DNA of 64,000 nt from Gammaproteobacteria bacterium. Its GTDB lineage: Bacteria > Pseudomonadota > Gammaproteobacteria > Eutrophobiales > Eutrophobiaceae. The stretch spans positions 62,001 through 126,000 of the forward strand of contig JANQNX010000006.1 in the NCBI GenBank assembly GCA_028279365.1, given 5' to 3'. The notes under the pieces are model-generated. The model had not been told where the DNA came from and ran no database searches. It saw only the letters and a program-made list of their open reading frames with translations. Made by a program: the position numbers and the translations under genes. Positions 17,885-25,337 of this stretch are shown piece after piece. How positions within the stretch are numbered: position 1 is the stretch's first letter; every line of letters begins with the position of its first letter.

Positions 17885-18763
17885 ATGGCGAAATTAAACT
17901 ACCATCACCTGTATTACTTCTGGCAAGTGGCCAAGAGCGGCAACCTGACCAACACAGCGAAAAACCTGCATATTTCTCAATCTGCTTTATCCAGCCAAAT
18001 CAAACAGTTAGAAAGTACGATGGATACAGAACTGTTTAGCCGCGAAGGCAGGAAACTGGTGCTGACTGAATCCGGTCAACATACGTTGCTTTACGCTGAG
18101 GAGATTTTTTCTAAAGGAGAGGAATTAGAGTCATTTCTATTAAAAGGTGTTGGCGCAGAAATACCCTTAATAAGAATTGGCATGCTTTCGACCATGTCAC
18201 GAAACTTTATGGAGAGCATTATTGAACCCCTCATTGTCAGGACCGACGTGACTTATAGTATCCATGCCAGACAACAAACCAATCTGTTGAATGATTTAAC
18301 CAGTCATCAGGTAGATCTGGCCCTGACCAATATCGAGGTTCAGGGAAATGACCAACAGATATGGCAATGTCGGTTACTTGCCAGCCAGCCTGTGTCTATC
18401 ATTGGTCCTGTCGGACTGAAACTGGGTAACAAATTCTCAGATGAATACAAGGCACTGCGCTGGGTATTGCCTACCAGCGAAAGCCCGATTCGCGCCGCAT
18501 TTGATGGCTTTTGTGCACAACATCAGTTTCAGCCTGAAATAGAAGGAGAGGCAGATGATATGCCTATGCTGAGACTACTTGCACGAGACAGTGGAGCGCT
18601 GGCGGTGATGCCGGGCGTCGTCGTCAAAGATGAATTGAGCAGCGGCAAGTTGGTGAACTACCTGACTTTCCCAAACATCCATGAAAACTTCTATGCCGTT
18701 ACCATTAAGCGCCATTTTCCTAATCCGTTGATTAATGAGTTACTGGCGACGTTCCATGAATAG
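17885..18763 (+). CDS. LysR-family transcriptional regulator, NhaR-like
   Basis: A 292-residue LysR-type regulator. The N-terminal winged helix-turn-helix (LNYHHLYYFWQVAKSGNLT, then SQSALSSQIKQLE) is most like the NhaR subgroup, followed by a standard two-lobed effector domain. It is transcribed divergently from dabBA-cysD with a 96-bp intergenic region rich in A and T. By LysR habit it probably controls that operon and itself, possibly in answer to inorganic carbon, although the effector is not visible. A LysR gene is also known beside the dab2 operon of Halothiobacillus, which supports the link. Confidence 0.9.
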   Translation: MAKLNYHHLYYFWQVAKSGNLTNTAKNLHISQSALSSQIKQLESTMDTELFSREGRKLVLTESGQHTLLYAEEIFSKGEELESFLLKGVGAEIPLIRIGMLSTMSRNFMESIIEPLIVRTDVTYSIHARQQTNLLNDLTSHQVDLALTNIEVQGNDQQIWQCRLLASQPVSIIGPVGLKLGNKFSDEYKALRWVLPTSESPIRAAFDGFCAQHQFQPEIEGEADDMPMLRLLARDSGALAVMPGVVVKDELSSGKLVNYLTFPNIHENFYAVTIKRHFPNPLINELLATFHE

Positions 18764-18903
18764 TAAAATATATAACATCAATTTTATTGTTGAGTTGTAT
18801 TAAACACATTTGCGTATCAGGGATTATTTCGTCATTGTTTAAGTTTATCGCTGTGGGGCCGCTAATTCTGGAGCTAAAAGCCAATCATAATGGAGTGTAG
18901 TTA

Positions 18904-19590
18904 ATGTCAGTCAGAGTAATATTGATCCTGTTAACGCTGTTACCGGTGTTTTCTTATGCCGAATCGGAAACCCGTACCAGTTCCTGGTTTATGTCACTAT
19001 CACGTTTCAATTTTTCCGAACAATTTCGTGGTTTTCTGGATATTCAGCCGCGTTTTACCGTTGAAGACATTCCGGGTGGGGATAACGGCAGCATCGATAC
19101 ATTATTAATGCGAGGCGCACTCGGTTACCAAATCAAACCGAATATCGGTTTATATCAGGGTTATGCAATGATCCCAACCTTTGATCCGGATCGGGTAGAA
19201 CATCGCTTATTTCAGGAGTTATTGGCAAAACAATCTTTCACCAAAGCAACGTTATTACATCGATTCCGTTTTGAACAACGCTTACTTGAAAGCGTTGATG
19301 ACACCTCATTACGCGTGCGCTACTTTGGTCGCTTTACCTACCCACTTACGAATATAAGCGACAAACTCTCGTTTGCGATGAATGAAGAGGTATTCATCCA
19401 TGTCAACGACACCGATACCGGGCCGCAATCCGGTTTCAATCAAAACCGATTATTTATTGGTATGAATTATCGCGTATCGAAAACACTGGGGTTTGATATT
19501 GGCTATCAAAACCAGTTTATTAATGGTCAGAATGGTGCGGTTGATGTGATGAACCACATCGCTTTTCTGGGAATACTGACAAACTTCTAA
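18904..19590 (+). CDS. DUF2490 family outer-membrane beta-barrel-like protein
   Basis: A 228-residue exported protein with a signal peptide ending near VFSYA. The rest is alternating hydrophobic and polar strands with many aromatic residues, including FRFEQRLLESVDDTSLRVR and a final Phe, as expected of a small outer-membrane barrel. The pattern matches DUF2490 proteins as I remember them; no function is established. It lies 140 bp after lysR on the same strand but has its own plausible leader, so operon membership is uncertain. Confidence 0.75.
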   Translation: MSVRVILILLTLLPVFSYAESETRTSSWFMSLSRFNFSEQFRGFLDIQPRFTVEDIPGGDNGSIDTLLMRGALGYQIKPNIGLYQGYAMIPTFDPDRVEHRLFQELLAKQSFTKATLLHRFRFEQRLLESVDDTSLRVRYFGRFTYPLTNISDKLSFAMNEEVFIHVNDTDTGPQSGFNQNRLFIGMNYRVSKTLGFDIGYQNQFINGQNGAVDVMNHIAFLGILTNF

Positions 19591-19596
19591 ATCAAT

Positions 19597-19617
19597 TTGC
19601 GATAGTTATTATCGCAA
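19597..19617 (+). other. Inverted repeat downstream of the DUF2490 gene
   Basis: TTGCGATA (19597-19604) and TATCGCAA (19610-19617) form a perfect 8-bp stem with a 5-nt loop, 6 nt after the stop codon. No T-run follows on the plus strand, so it is at best a weak terminator or mRNA 3'-end structure. I see nothing else of note in the remaining 230 bp before xdhC. Confidence 0.45.
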
Positions 19618-19849
19618 CGGTTCAATACTCCAGAAATTATTTTCGCCAGTAGAGAAACTTCTTGCATGGATCACTTCCATACGAATCTGAGCATCAGTGC
19701 GATACTGAATAAATTTTTTTCCGGTCTTTACAAGATGGGTTTACCTGATTAAAGGGTAAGCTAAAAACAGGCACGATGGAGCTGACTTTTAGGTGTATTA
19801 GCTTGCGTTATTTTTGTATAGTAAATGGTATGTTGTTTGTGCTGTGAAT

Positions 19850-20977
19850 ATGTACCCGTCTGAATCTATGTCCACACAATTTCAAGAATTCCTTTATTTT
19901 TGTAAGCTTCAAACTCAACAAGGCCAACAAACGGCCTTGGCTACCATCGTTGAAACACAAGGCTCCAGTTACCAAAAGGCCGGCGCACGCATGGTGATTG
20001 CGTCCAATGGCGAGTATTGCGGTATTCTGGCCGGCGGCTGTTTTGAGGGTGACCTGATTGAACAGGCGGGCGACGTTTTTAACACCGGCGATTCGAAAAT
20101 GTTATTTTATGATATGCGTTCTTCCGATGATGCTATCTGGGGGTTGGGACTCGGCTGCAATGGTGCGGTCAGGATCATGTTGCAACCGCTTTGTCCGGAG
20201 AACGCGTATTCGCCGCTATCGTTAATGCTAAATGCAGCGCAAGCTAAAGAGACAATTTCACTTTGCACAGTCGTCGAAACCGAGCATCCTGAATTGACTG
20301 CCGGCCTGACATTCACCATAGAAGATCAACACGCATCTGATACAGAAGTCATATCAGGACTTTATCAACATGCACAACAGTGTCTTAATGAGCAACGAAA
20401 CGCTTTTGATACATTCAGTGTTGGCGGTAAATCGATAACCGCGTTTTGTGAAACGATTCTGCCGCCCCGGCAGCTTTTGTTGTTAGGCGCTGGGCCTGAT
20501 GCGGTACCGTTAACGCATATGGCATCGCAATTACGCTGGGAAGTGACATTGGCGGATCATCGACAGGCTTATCTGAAACCGGATCGGTTTCCTAAACATG
20601 TTTCATTGGTATCGGTATCGCCAGATTCCTTGCATCAAGATCTGGACCTCAATCGTTTCGATGCCATGGTATTAATGACGCATAGCATTGATTATGACCG
20701 TCGTTATCTGATCAAACTGGCTGAATGCACGATACCTTATATTGGCTTGCTCGGGCCGTCACATCGTCGCGATCAATTATTCTCTCAACTCGGCGACAAA
20801 GCCGACTTAATCCGTCCACGCAGTCATGGTCCAGTGGGATTGGACATCGGTGCCAAGACACCGGATGAAATCGCGTTATCGATACTTGCCGAAATTCAGG
20901 CCGCCTACAACGGTCGTAGTGGCAAGATGCTGGATGATTATCCGTTACAATCCTGTCATGAAAGAATGCCAAACTGA
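19850..20977 (+). CDS. xdhC: XdhC/CoxF-type molybdenum cofactor maturation factor
   Basis: Accessory protein that prepares (sulfurates and protects) the molybdenum cofactor for xanthine-oxidase-family enzymes. The N-terminal XdhC/CoxI domain is seen in ATIVETQGSSYQKAGARMVI and ILAGGCFEGDL; the C-terminal Rossmann domain has LLGAGPDAVPL. I favour ATG 19850 or 19868 (MSTQFQEF); an upstream TTG at 19814 is also open but weaker. It is followed after 6 bp by mocA and then the two oxidoreductase subunits, so the four genes form one molybdenum-hydroxylase operon. Confidence 0.9.
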   Translation: MYPSESMSTQFQEFLYFCKLQTQQGQQTALATIVETQGSSYQKAGARMVIASNGEYCGILAGGCFEGDLIEQAGDVFNTGDSKMLFYDMRSSDDAIWGLGLGCNGAVRIMLQPLCPENAYSPLSLMLNAAQAKETISLCTVVETEHPELTAGLTFTIEDQHASDTEVISGLYQHAQQCLNEQRNAFDTFSVGGKSITAFCETILPPRQLLLLGAGPDAVPLTHMASQLRWEVTLADHRQAYLKPDRFPKHVSLVSVSPDSLHQDLDLNRFDAMVLMTHSIDYDRRYLIKLAECTIPYIGLLGPSHRRDQLFSQLGDKADLIRPRSHGPVGLDIGAKTPDEIALSILAEIQAAYNGRSGKMLDDYPLQSCHERMPN

Positions 20978-20983
20978 TTATTA

Positions 20984-21589
20984 ATGACCGCGCGTATTGG
21001 AAACTCCCATCAATGTTATGCCCTATTACTGGCCGCAGGTGCATCGCGCCGGCTCGGACAGGCCAAACAACTGCTGGATATTCACGGTCAACCATTGATT
21101 ATGTATACCTGCGATCAATTAGGGTCAGTATTTGCCGGGCGCATTTGTATAGTATTAGGTGCGAATCATGAATTGATAGAGGCCAAACTTGGTCGCTATC
21201 AATCTATGAGCGTCATCAATCATCACTGGCAGGAAGGTATCGCCAGCTCGATCCGTACTGGGATCAATGCATTACCCGACAGTGCGCAAGCCGTATGTAT
21301 TGCACTGGTGGATCAGGTCTCAATCCATGCATCGCACTATCAGCAATTACTCAATAGCTGGCAACAGCATCCTGATTCCTGCGTGGCCAGTGAGTATGAA
21401 TTTTCGCTGGGCGTACCCGCTATTTTTCCGCATGATTATTTTTCGAAACTGCTGAATTTGCATGGCGATGAAGGTGCGAAACGATTACTTAATTCTTCCA
21501 AGGATGTTCTACCTGTCAGTCTGCCAGAGGCTGGCTTTGATCTGGATTTGCAGGCTGACTACCAACAATTTATTAATGCGTCTACATGA
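20984..21589 (+). CDS. mocA: MocA-like molybdenum cofactor cytidylyltransferase
   Basis: Nucleotidyltransferase of 201 residues that adds CMP to molybdopterin to make the MCD cofactor used by xanthine-oxidase-family enzymes. The signature LLAAGASRRLGQAKQLL is at the N-terminus and the acidic metal site is in ALVDQV. MobA (GTP-using) is the alternative, but the LxxAGxSxRMG-K form without the MobA-specific region, and the genomic place between xdhC and a hydroxylase, favour MocA. It sits 6 bp after xdhC and 25 bp before the iron-sulfur subunit. Confidence 0.87.
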   Translation: MTARIGNSHQCYALLLAAGASRRLGQAKQLLDIHGQPLIMYTCDQLGSVFAGRICIVLGANHELIEAKLGRYQSMSVINHHWQEGIASSIRTGINALPDSAQAVCIALVDQVSIHASHYQQLLNSWQQHPDSCVASEYEFSLGVPAIFPHDYFSKLLNLHGDEGAKRLLNSSKDVLPVSLPEAGFDLDLQADYQQFINAST

Positions 21590-21614
21590 CGCAGGCTATA
21601 ACGAGGTAAAGACA

Positions 21615-22079
21615 ATGACTCAATTAATGATTAATGGAAAAGCATACGATGTTGATGTCGAAGATGACATGCCATTGTTGTGGGTAATACGTGATGTAAT
21701 TGGCTTCACCGGCACCAAATTTGGTTGTGGTATGGGGCTTTGCGGCGCCTGTTCTATTCATATCGATGGCAATGTTGCCCGCTCTTGCATCACCCCGGTC
21801 GCAGCAGCAAAAGGCAAAAACATTACTACTATTGAAGGTTTGGGCACACCGGATAATCCGCACCCGGTGCAACAGGCTTGGGCAGAATCGGATGTACCGC
21901 AATGTGGCTACTGCCAGTCGGGTCAGATTATGGCGGCGGCATCGTTACTAAAAGAAAACCCAAAACCCAACGAAGACGACATTAAAAATGGTATGACCAA
22001 TTACTGCCGCTGCGGAACCTATCTACAGATTCATGCTGCAGTAAAGAAAGCATCAGATTTGATAGGAGATGAATCATGA
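21615..22079 (+). CDS. iorA: Two-[2Fe-2S] small subunit of a molybdenum hydroxylase (IorA/CoxS-like)
   Basis: Electron-transfer subunit of 154 residues with a plant-ferredoxin-type cluster (CGMGLCGACS then C in ARSC) and a second four-helix cluster domain (CGYCQSGQ and CRCGTY). The ATG at 21615 has a fair RBS (GAGG, 21603-21606) and gives the normal length; a longer open frame upstream overlaps mocA and is not likely to be used. It overlaps the large subunit by 4 bp. In the isoquinoline 1-oxidoreductase type, these two subunits form the whole enzyme without an FAD protein, which fits here. The symbol denotes family, not proven substrate. Confidence 0.9.
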   Translation: MTQLMINGKAYDVDVEDDMPLLWVIRDVIGFTGTKFGCGMGLCGACSIHIDGNVARSCITPVAAAKGKNITTIEGLGTPDNPHPVQQAWAESDVPQCGYCQSGQIMAAASLLKENPKPNEDDIKNGMTNYCRCGTYLQIHAAVKKASDLIGDES

Positions 22080-24238
22080 GCACACAGGAAAAACTCAAAG
22101 TCTCAAGACGACAATTCATGGGCATGTCCGGTGCGCTGGTGTTGGGCATGTATCTACCGGTCGGCAAACTCGCTGCCAAAGCCGGTGTCAGTGCCGCCGG
22201 TAAAGTCAATGCTTTCCTGGTTATCGCACCCGATAATTCAATTACATTTTATAACCCGTTTATTGAAATGGGTCAGGGCACCTACACTTCTATCCCAACA
22301 TTAGTCGCAGAAGAACTGGATGCCGACCTCAGTGCTATGCAGATCGCGCAGGCGCCACATGGTGATGACTACAAAATTATGTTCAACAACACGGTGCGTT
22401 TTACCGGTGGCAGTCTCAGTGTACGTTCATCTTATGAAACCATGCGCCGCGCCGGTGCGACGGCAAGAGCGATGTTGATCAATGCCGCTGCCGAAAAGTG
22501 GCAGGTAAAAGCAAGTGACTGTAAGACCGAACCCGGCTTTGTCATCAATCAATCAACAGGTGACAAATTAAGCTACGGAGAACTGGCTCCACTCGCTGCA
22601 ACACAAACAGTACCGGAGGATCTGCCGTTAAAAGAATCGAAAGACTTTCGCTTGATTGGCAAACCGGTGAAGCGCACCGACAGCCTGGCCAAGGCAACGG
22701 GTACTGCCAACTTTGGAATTGATACGCAGATCGACGGCATGTTGGTTGCTGTCGTCAAACAATCACCGGTGTTTGGCGGTAAGGTAAAATCATTTGATGC
22801 CGCTGCAGTAAAAGACATGCCCGGTGTGAAATGGGTCGACCCAATTCCAGATGGCGTTGCTGTCATAGCCGATAACTACTGGCATGCATTAAAAGCCATT
22901 CAGGCTTTGCCTGTCAGTTTTGATGAAGGCGCAAATGCAAAATTTTCTTCTGCCGCCTATCTTCAATCCTTACAAGATAATCTTGATACGGCGGGCGTTA
23001 ATGTTGAAAACAAAGGCGATGTGGCGACGGCGTTAAAGTCTGCCGAGACCAAGCTGACGGCTGATTATCACGTGCCATTTCTTGCACATGCGACACTGGA
23101 ACCAATGAACTGCACTGCTTTGGTAACGGATAATAACTGCACCGTTTGGGCGCCTAACCAGGGGGCTGATTTTGTCGCCGGGACTGCTGCTGGGATCACC
23201 GGTTTACCACTTGATGCGATCACGGTTGAAACGCCCTTTCTCGGCGGTGGCTTTGGTCGACGTTTCTTAATGGACTTTGTTGCTCAGGCAGTGACTCTGG
23301 CCAAGGCACATAAAGGCATACCAATAAAAGTTGTATGGTCGCGTGAGGAAGATACCCAGCATGACTTTTATCGACCCATGACAGCCGCGCGTTATCGTGC
23401 CGGACTGGATGCAAATGGAAAGCCGGTGGCATTGCATGTTACCAACGTGGGTGAAGGTCCGATGGGCAGATTGAATCCAGAGTTTCTTGCCGATCCGAAG
23501 ATCGATACGACGGTAGTTGAAGGTGTGGAAAAACAGCCTTATGAAATAGCTAACCATAAACTCGACTATGTGCATATGCCGTTGAGCCCGGTACCGATTG
23601 GTTACTGGCGCTCGGTTGCGCACTCGGTGAATGGCTTTATTAAAGAATCGTTCATCGATGAAATGGCGCATGCAGCGAAGAAAGATCCTGTAGCGTTTCG
23701 TTTATCAATGCTTAGCAACTCTCCACGCTTTGCTGCGGTATTAAAGAAAGCTGCAGCGATGGCTGACTGGAATCCATCAGTTGTTGAAAAGAACGGTGTT
23801 AAACATGCCATGGGGGTATCGCTGCATGAGTCATTCGGTAGTCTTGTCGCTCAGGTAGCAGAGGTTTCAATTGAAAACAAAAAAATTAACGTTCATAAAG
23901 TCTGGTGTGTTGTCGATTGCGGGTTCGCTGTGAATCCGGCAATCGTCAAAATGCAAATGGAGAGTGCTCTCGCATTCGGACTATCAGCAGCAATGGGTGA
24001 AGAGATCACGATGGAAAAAGGTCGCGTGAGACAGACTAACTTTCATACTTATCCGATACTCATGGGTAAAGACATGCCGGAAGTCGAAACAGAGATCATT
24101 AACAGCGGTGCGACCATGGGTGGCGTCGGTGAAATCGGCACACCACCGATAGCTTCTGCTGTTTGTAATGCGTTGTTTACTTTGACTGGAAAACGCATTC
24201 GTACTTTGCCATTAAGCAAAACCGATCTAAACGCATGA
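22076..24238 (+). CDS. iorB: Molybdopterin large subunit, isoquinoline 1-oxidoreductase/aldehyde dehydrogenase-like
   Basis: Catalytic subunit of 720 residues. The N-terminus has a Tat-type signal (SRRQFMGMSGALVLGMYLP), so the pair is probably carried to the periplasm. MCD-binding regions such as LGGGFGRR and the region near GYWRSVAHSVNGF are typical. The base Glu of xanthine-oxidase-family active sites is seen in VGEIGTPPIASAV close to the C-terminus. No FAD subunit gene is present, as is usual for IorAB and periplasmic aldehyde dehydrogenases that give electrons to cytochrome. The substrate (N-heterocycle or aldehyde) cannot be told from sequence. Confidence 0.88.
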   Translation: MSTQEKLKVSRRQFMGMSGALVLGMYLPVGKLAAKAGVSAAGKVNAFLVIAPDNSITFYNPFIEMGQGTYTSIPTLVAEELDADLSAMQIAQAPHGDDYKIMFNNTVRFTGGSLSVRSSYETMRRAGATARAMLINAAAEKWQVKASDCKTEPGFVINQSTGDKLSYGELAPLAATQTVPEDLPLKESKDFRLIGKPVKRTDSLAKATGTANFGIDTQIDGMLVAVVKQSPVFGGKVKSFDAAAVKDMPGVKWVDPIPDGVAVIADNYWHALKAIQALPVSFDEGANAKFSSAAYLQSLQDNLDTAGVNVENKGDVATALKSAETKLTADYHVPFLAHATLEPMNCTALVTDNNCTVWAPNQGADFVAGTAAGITGLPLDAITVETPFLGGGFGRRFLMDFVAQAVTLAKAHKGIPIKVVWSREEDTQHDFYRPMTAARYRAGLDANGKPVALHVTNVGEGPMGRLNPEFLADPKIDTTVVEGVEKQPYEIANHKLDYVHMPLSPVPIGYWRSVAHSVNGFIKESFIDEMAHAAKKDPVAFRLSMLSNSPRFAAVLKKAAAMADWNPSVVEKNGVKHAMGVSLHESFGSLVAQVAEVSIENKKINVHKVWCVVDCGFAVNPAIVKMQMESALAFGLSAAMGEEITMEKGRVRQTNFHTYPILMGKDMPEVETEIINSGATMGGVGEIGTPPIASAVCNALFTLTGKRIRTLPLSKTDLNA

Positions 24239-24260
24239 TTTGATAGCTCAACTTATAAAA

Positions 24261-24336
24261 TGGTAGTTCGTATTGGGTTCGAACCTATGACTTTGGGATT
24301 AAGAATGCCCTGCTCTGTCGGCTGAGCTAACGGCCT
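24261..24336 (-). pseudogene. Decayed tRNA-Lys (CUU)-like copy
   Basis: Aligned without gaps to the intact tRNA-Lys at 32004-32079 it keeps about 85% of positions, including the encoded CCA and anticodon CTT. About eleven substitutions break pairing: two mismatches in the acceptor stem (positions 3-70 and 4-69), one in the T stem and one in the anticodon stem. It is therefore unlikely to be functional. It is in direct orientation with the intact copy and may mark the other edge of an accessory block. Confidence 0.8.
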
Positions 24337-24389
24337 ATGAGAAAATGCAGTTAACGATGAAACTAGTTAAAACAGAGATCAATTATGGG

Positions 24390-24911
24390 TTACATGCGGT
24401 TTGCTGATAAGTAAGACTCTATCTGCTCGATACAGGCATCAACGGTGGTATTAACGGTATCCAATGTTAATTCGGGAGACTCTGGTTTTTCATAAATAGA
24501 ATCAATGCCAGTGAAATCCTTAATTTCACCTGCGCGTGCTCTTTTATAAAGGCCCTTCATATCCCTCAGTTCGCAATCTGCTAATGCAGCATCACAAAAA
24601 ATTTCGATAAAATGGTCTGGATGAATAAGGCGTCTGATGTTATCTCTATCTTCTTTAAATGGAGAAATAAATGCGGCTATCGTCAACACATCTGCTTTCA
24701 ATAACAGCTTGCAGACCTCGCCAACCCGTCTAATGTTTTCCTTTCTATCTTCGATTGAGAAACCTAAATCCTTGCATAGACCAGCCCTGAAAATATCGCC
24801 ATCAAGCACGATGGATTTTATACCCTTTTGATCAAAGCGTTTCTTTAATGCTCTGGATAAAGTTGTTTTTCCAGAACCGGACAGACCTGTAAACCAAATA
24901 ACAATTTTCAT
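24390..24911 (-). CDS. cysC: CysC-like adenylylsulfate (APS) kinase
   Basis: A 173-residue APS kinase making PAPS from APS and ATP. The P-loop GLSGSGKTT is at residues 9-17, the DGD motif in VLDGDIFRAGL, then AAFISPF and KGLYKRARAGEIKDFTGIDS, a strong CysC signature. Slightly shorter than usual because it lacks the N-terminal extension. It stands alone between a decayed tRNA-Lys and a repeat protein, far from cysD (12868-13788) and with no cysN or sulfotransferase beside it. PAPS may serve sulfation rather than assimilation; this is inference. Confidence 0.93.
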   Translation of the reverse strand: MKIVIWFTGLSGSGKTTLSRALKKRFDQKGIKSIVLDGDIFRAGLCKDLGFSIEDRKENIRRVGEVCKLLLKADVLTIAAFISPFKEDRDNIRRLIHPDHFIEIFCDAALADCELRDMKGLYKRARAGEIKDFTGIDSIYEKPESPELTLDTVNTTVDACIEQIESYLSANRM

Positions 24912-25337
24912 CGCTCGAATATATAGCGTTACTTTTAATTATCAAAGTTATATTCCATGCGTCTTTGAACAAACACAGCCCCAAACGCTTACTGAAATAG
25001 AAGCATAAATTAAGAACTTAACGAACCTAACAAGCAGTTTATTAGGCTCCTCGACTGCTGTGCTTCATTGTTTTGTAAGCTGCTGCATCAAAATCGCGCT
25101 ATTTTCTGAAACAACGATTCTTATATATATAGTCATTGTCATAAATTTGTAAAATTATATTAAAAAAAAATTAGTAATATAGAAGATGTAGTTTAAAGAA
25201 GTTTGGGGAGAGATCATGAGTCGTTTTCATTTCTGTACTGGCAGATTTCCAGCCTATTCCAGTTTACCTCTATTTTATTAATTAATTTATCGTTTATTGC
25301 TCCTCTCTGACAATTATCTGTACCAGGAAAATAACTC
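24912..25337. other. AT-rich intergenic region, no gene seen
   Basis: This 426-bp stretch separates cysC (minus) from the repeat-protein gene (plus). It is AT-rich, with long A runs around 25155-25175, and has no ORF with coding character. A short imperfect repeat AGCAGT...ACTGCT occurs near 25032-25058. Promoters for both divergent genes are expected here, but I could not pick a convincing -35/-10 pair. The plus-strand gene has a fair RBS (CAGGAA) at 25324-25329. Confidence 0.5.
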
